Assembly (NCBI GenBank): GCA_003833135.1
Contig: QZLH01000158.1
Span: 1 to 64,000 of the forward strand
DNA: 64,000 nucleotides
From: Oehlia diaphana
Lineage: Eukaryota > Glomeromycota > Glomeromycetes > Glomerales > Glomeraceae
Reading direction: 5' to 3'
In this document: piece by piece, positions 63,092-64,000 of the stretch
Layout of the letters: each line of letters starts with the position of its first letter
How positions within the stretch are numbered: the stretch's first letter is position 1
Position numbers and translations under genes: made by a program
Notes under the pieces: model-generated
The model's database searches: none
What the model was told of the DNA's origin: nothing
What the model saw: the letters and a program-made list of their open reading frames with translations, nothing else

Positions 63092-63209
63092 TTACTCGTC
63101 AGAATGACGTCCTTTATTATTTGATAATAGGGGAGCATGTGAAATAAATAAACCAACATGACTTGGATCATTTGGTTTATAAGTGATCTTTGATCCCTTG
63201 CCAAGAAAC
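63092..63209 (-). CDS. Possible terminal exon of an unknown minus-strand gene
   Basis: After a possible acceptor (AACTAAAG) one frame reads 38 codons with good protein character (GKGSKITYKPNDPSHVGLF, then SHAPLLSNNKGRHSDE) to a TAA at 63092. The exon would start in phase 2. I could not assemble convincing upstream exons between here and the window end, although an ATG followed by a GTGAGT donor occurs near 63680-63700. I do not recognise a family. Confidence 0.25.
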
Positions 63210-64000
63210 CTTTAGTTATTATAATCATATGATTAACATTAACGATATGACAATTTTTTTTTAACAATTTTTTGTAATCTCAAGAAATTATTATCTTAAA
63301 TTAACGCGAAATGATTGCTTTTTTTTGATAATTTGAAATGCGACACGAAAAAAAAAACAAAAAAGTAATCCGTCAAATTCAATTTGGGAAAGGATTTTCC
63401 GAGAATCGAGTTTTTTTAATTTTTTTGATTTAATTCATTGTATGTGAAAAAGAGATTCGATGAAAATTTTATTCCCACATTTTCATAATTTTAACTCCAT
63501 TAGGAAAGGATAGTGGAGTTTTGAAAAATAACGCCACAAAATTAGACAAAGTTGGTGAATTACTGATGCCATAAAAGAGAAATTAGGATCTTTATCATGG
63601 ACCCAAAACACATTACACAAAGATTCTAATTAAGAAATGATCTTTAAAGACGATAAACAAGGGGGAAATTAAAACTCACTTGCATCATGATGACGACATT
63701 TAAATATTCTTGGTTAAAAAATTGTAGAAATTATGCCATCTTTGTTTTGATAAGAAATGTTTTATTTATTAACCGAAAAAGGTCAAAATAAAATACAAAA
63801 ATTTTTAGGTACCGAATAGTTCAGGGTCTTCCAATCCCACAATATTATTTCATTAAACTCAGTGTTTATGAATTCATAAATTTCATCATAATATCATAAT
63901 TGATCCTTTGATTCTTTTATTACGAAATCATTATGATCAAAATACCCGTGCCAAAATAAACGTATAAAAAAAAATTTTTTTTTATTATCGTCACTTTTTT
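63210..64000. other. AT-rich right end of window
   Basis: No supported gene, RNA or repeat. Upstream exons of the possible terminal exon at 63092-63209 could lie here, but none joins convincingly. Confidence 0.4.

Overview
The window looks like nuclear DNA of an early-diverging, very AT-rich fungus. The closest fit I recognise is an arbuscular mycorrhizal fungus (Glomeromycotina, Rhizophagus/Glomus type). This rests on strongly AT-rich intergenic DNA, many short GT-AG introns (about 60-100 bp) with GTAAGT/GTATGT-like donors and TAG/CAG acceptors, an F-box protein of the kind expanded in these fungi, a divergent P450, a Plavaka-like transposase relic, and otherwise conserved eukaryotic housekeeping genes. 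The species assignment is inference. No rRNA, tRNA, CRISPR or bacterial operon structure was seen.

Layout. 1-3.7 kb: gene-free DNA with two neighbouring ~520 bp almost perfectly palindromic foldback elements. 3.76-21.15 kb (+): a 13-exon midasin gene (MDN1/REA1, 5480 aa), the giant AAA+ ATPase of 60S ribosome assembly. 21.87-26.42 kb (+): a 21-exon gene for Integrator subunit 7. 26.7-29.4 kb (-): a tiny Zn2Cys6 protein and an F-box protein. 30.7-34.9 kb (-): an Ede1/Eps15-type endocytic scaffold (three EH domains, coiled coil, UBA). 35.2-39.1 kb (+): TEL2/TELO2, with an apparent frameshift at an A12 run. 39.3-41.0 kb (-): a GET2-like tail-anchored-protein receptor. 42.0-43.1 kb (-): two unknown small ORFs. 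43.46-44.50 kb (+): a nine-exon parvulin (Pin4/Par14).

46.1-48.8 kb (+): an intronless P1B-type (copper) ATPase homologue in which all the main catalytic motifs are altered although the reading frame and fold are intact. 49.0-50.2 kb (+): the scavenger decapping enzyme DcpS. 50.2-50.7 kb (-): elongin C. 51.0-52.7 kb (-): a cytochrome P450. 52.9-56.0 kb (-): the mitochondrial RNA helicase SUV3, with a MITE-like element in its last intron. 56.2-60.3 kb (+): COG1 of the Golgi tethering complex. 60.3-64 kb: mostly gene-free, with a transposase relic and one possible terminal exon.

The genes do not form one pathway. Most are single-copy core functions in ribosome biogenesis, snRNA/mRNA metabolism, TOR/PIKK maturation, trafficking and mitochondrial RNA turnover. 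Several are arranged head-to-head over short shared promoters (EDE1/TEL2, unknown/PIN4, SUV3/COG1) or tail-to-tail (TEL2/GET2, DcpS/ELOC). Exon boundaries were assigned by hand from splice motifs, reading-phase continuity and family similarity. The most interesting features are the catalytically dead-looking P1B ATPase, the paired palindromic elements with CpG-type decay, two GC-AG introns in conserved genes, and an Integrator subunit in a fungus.
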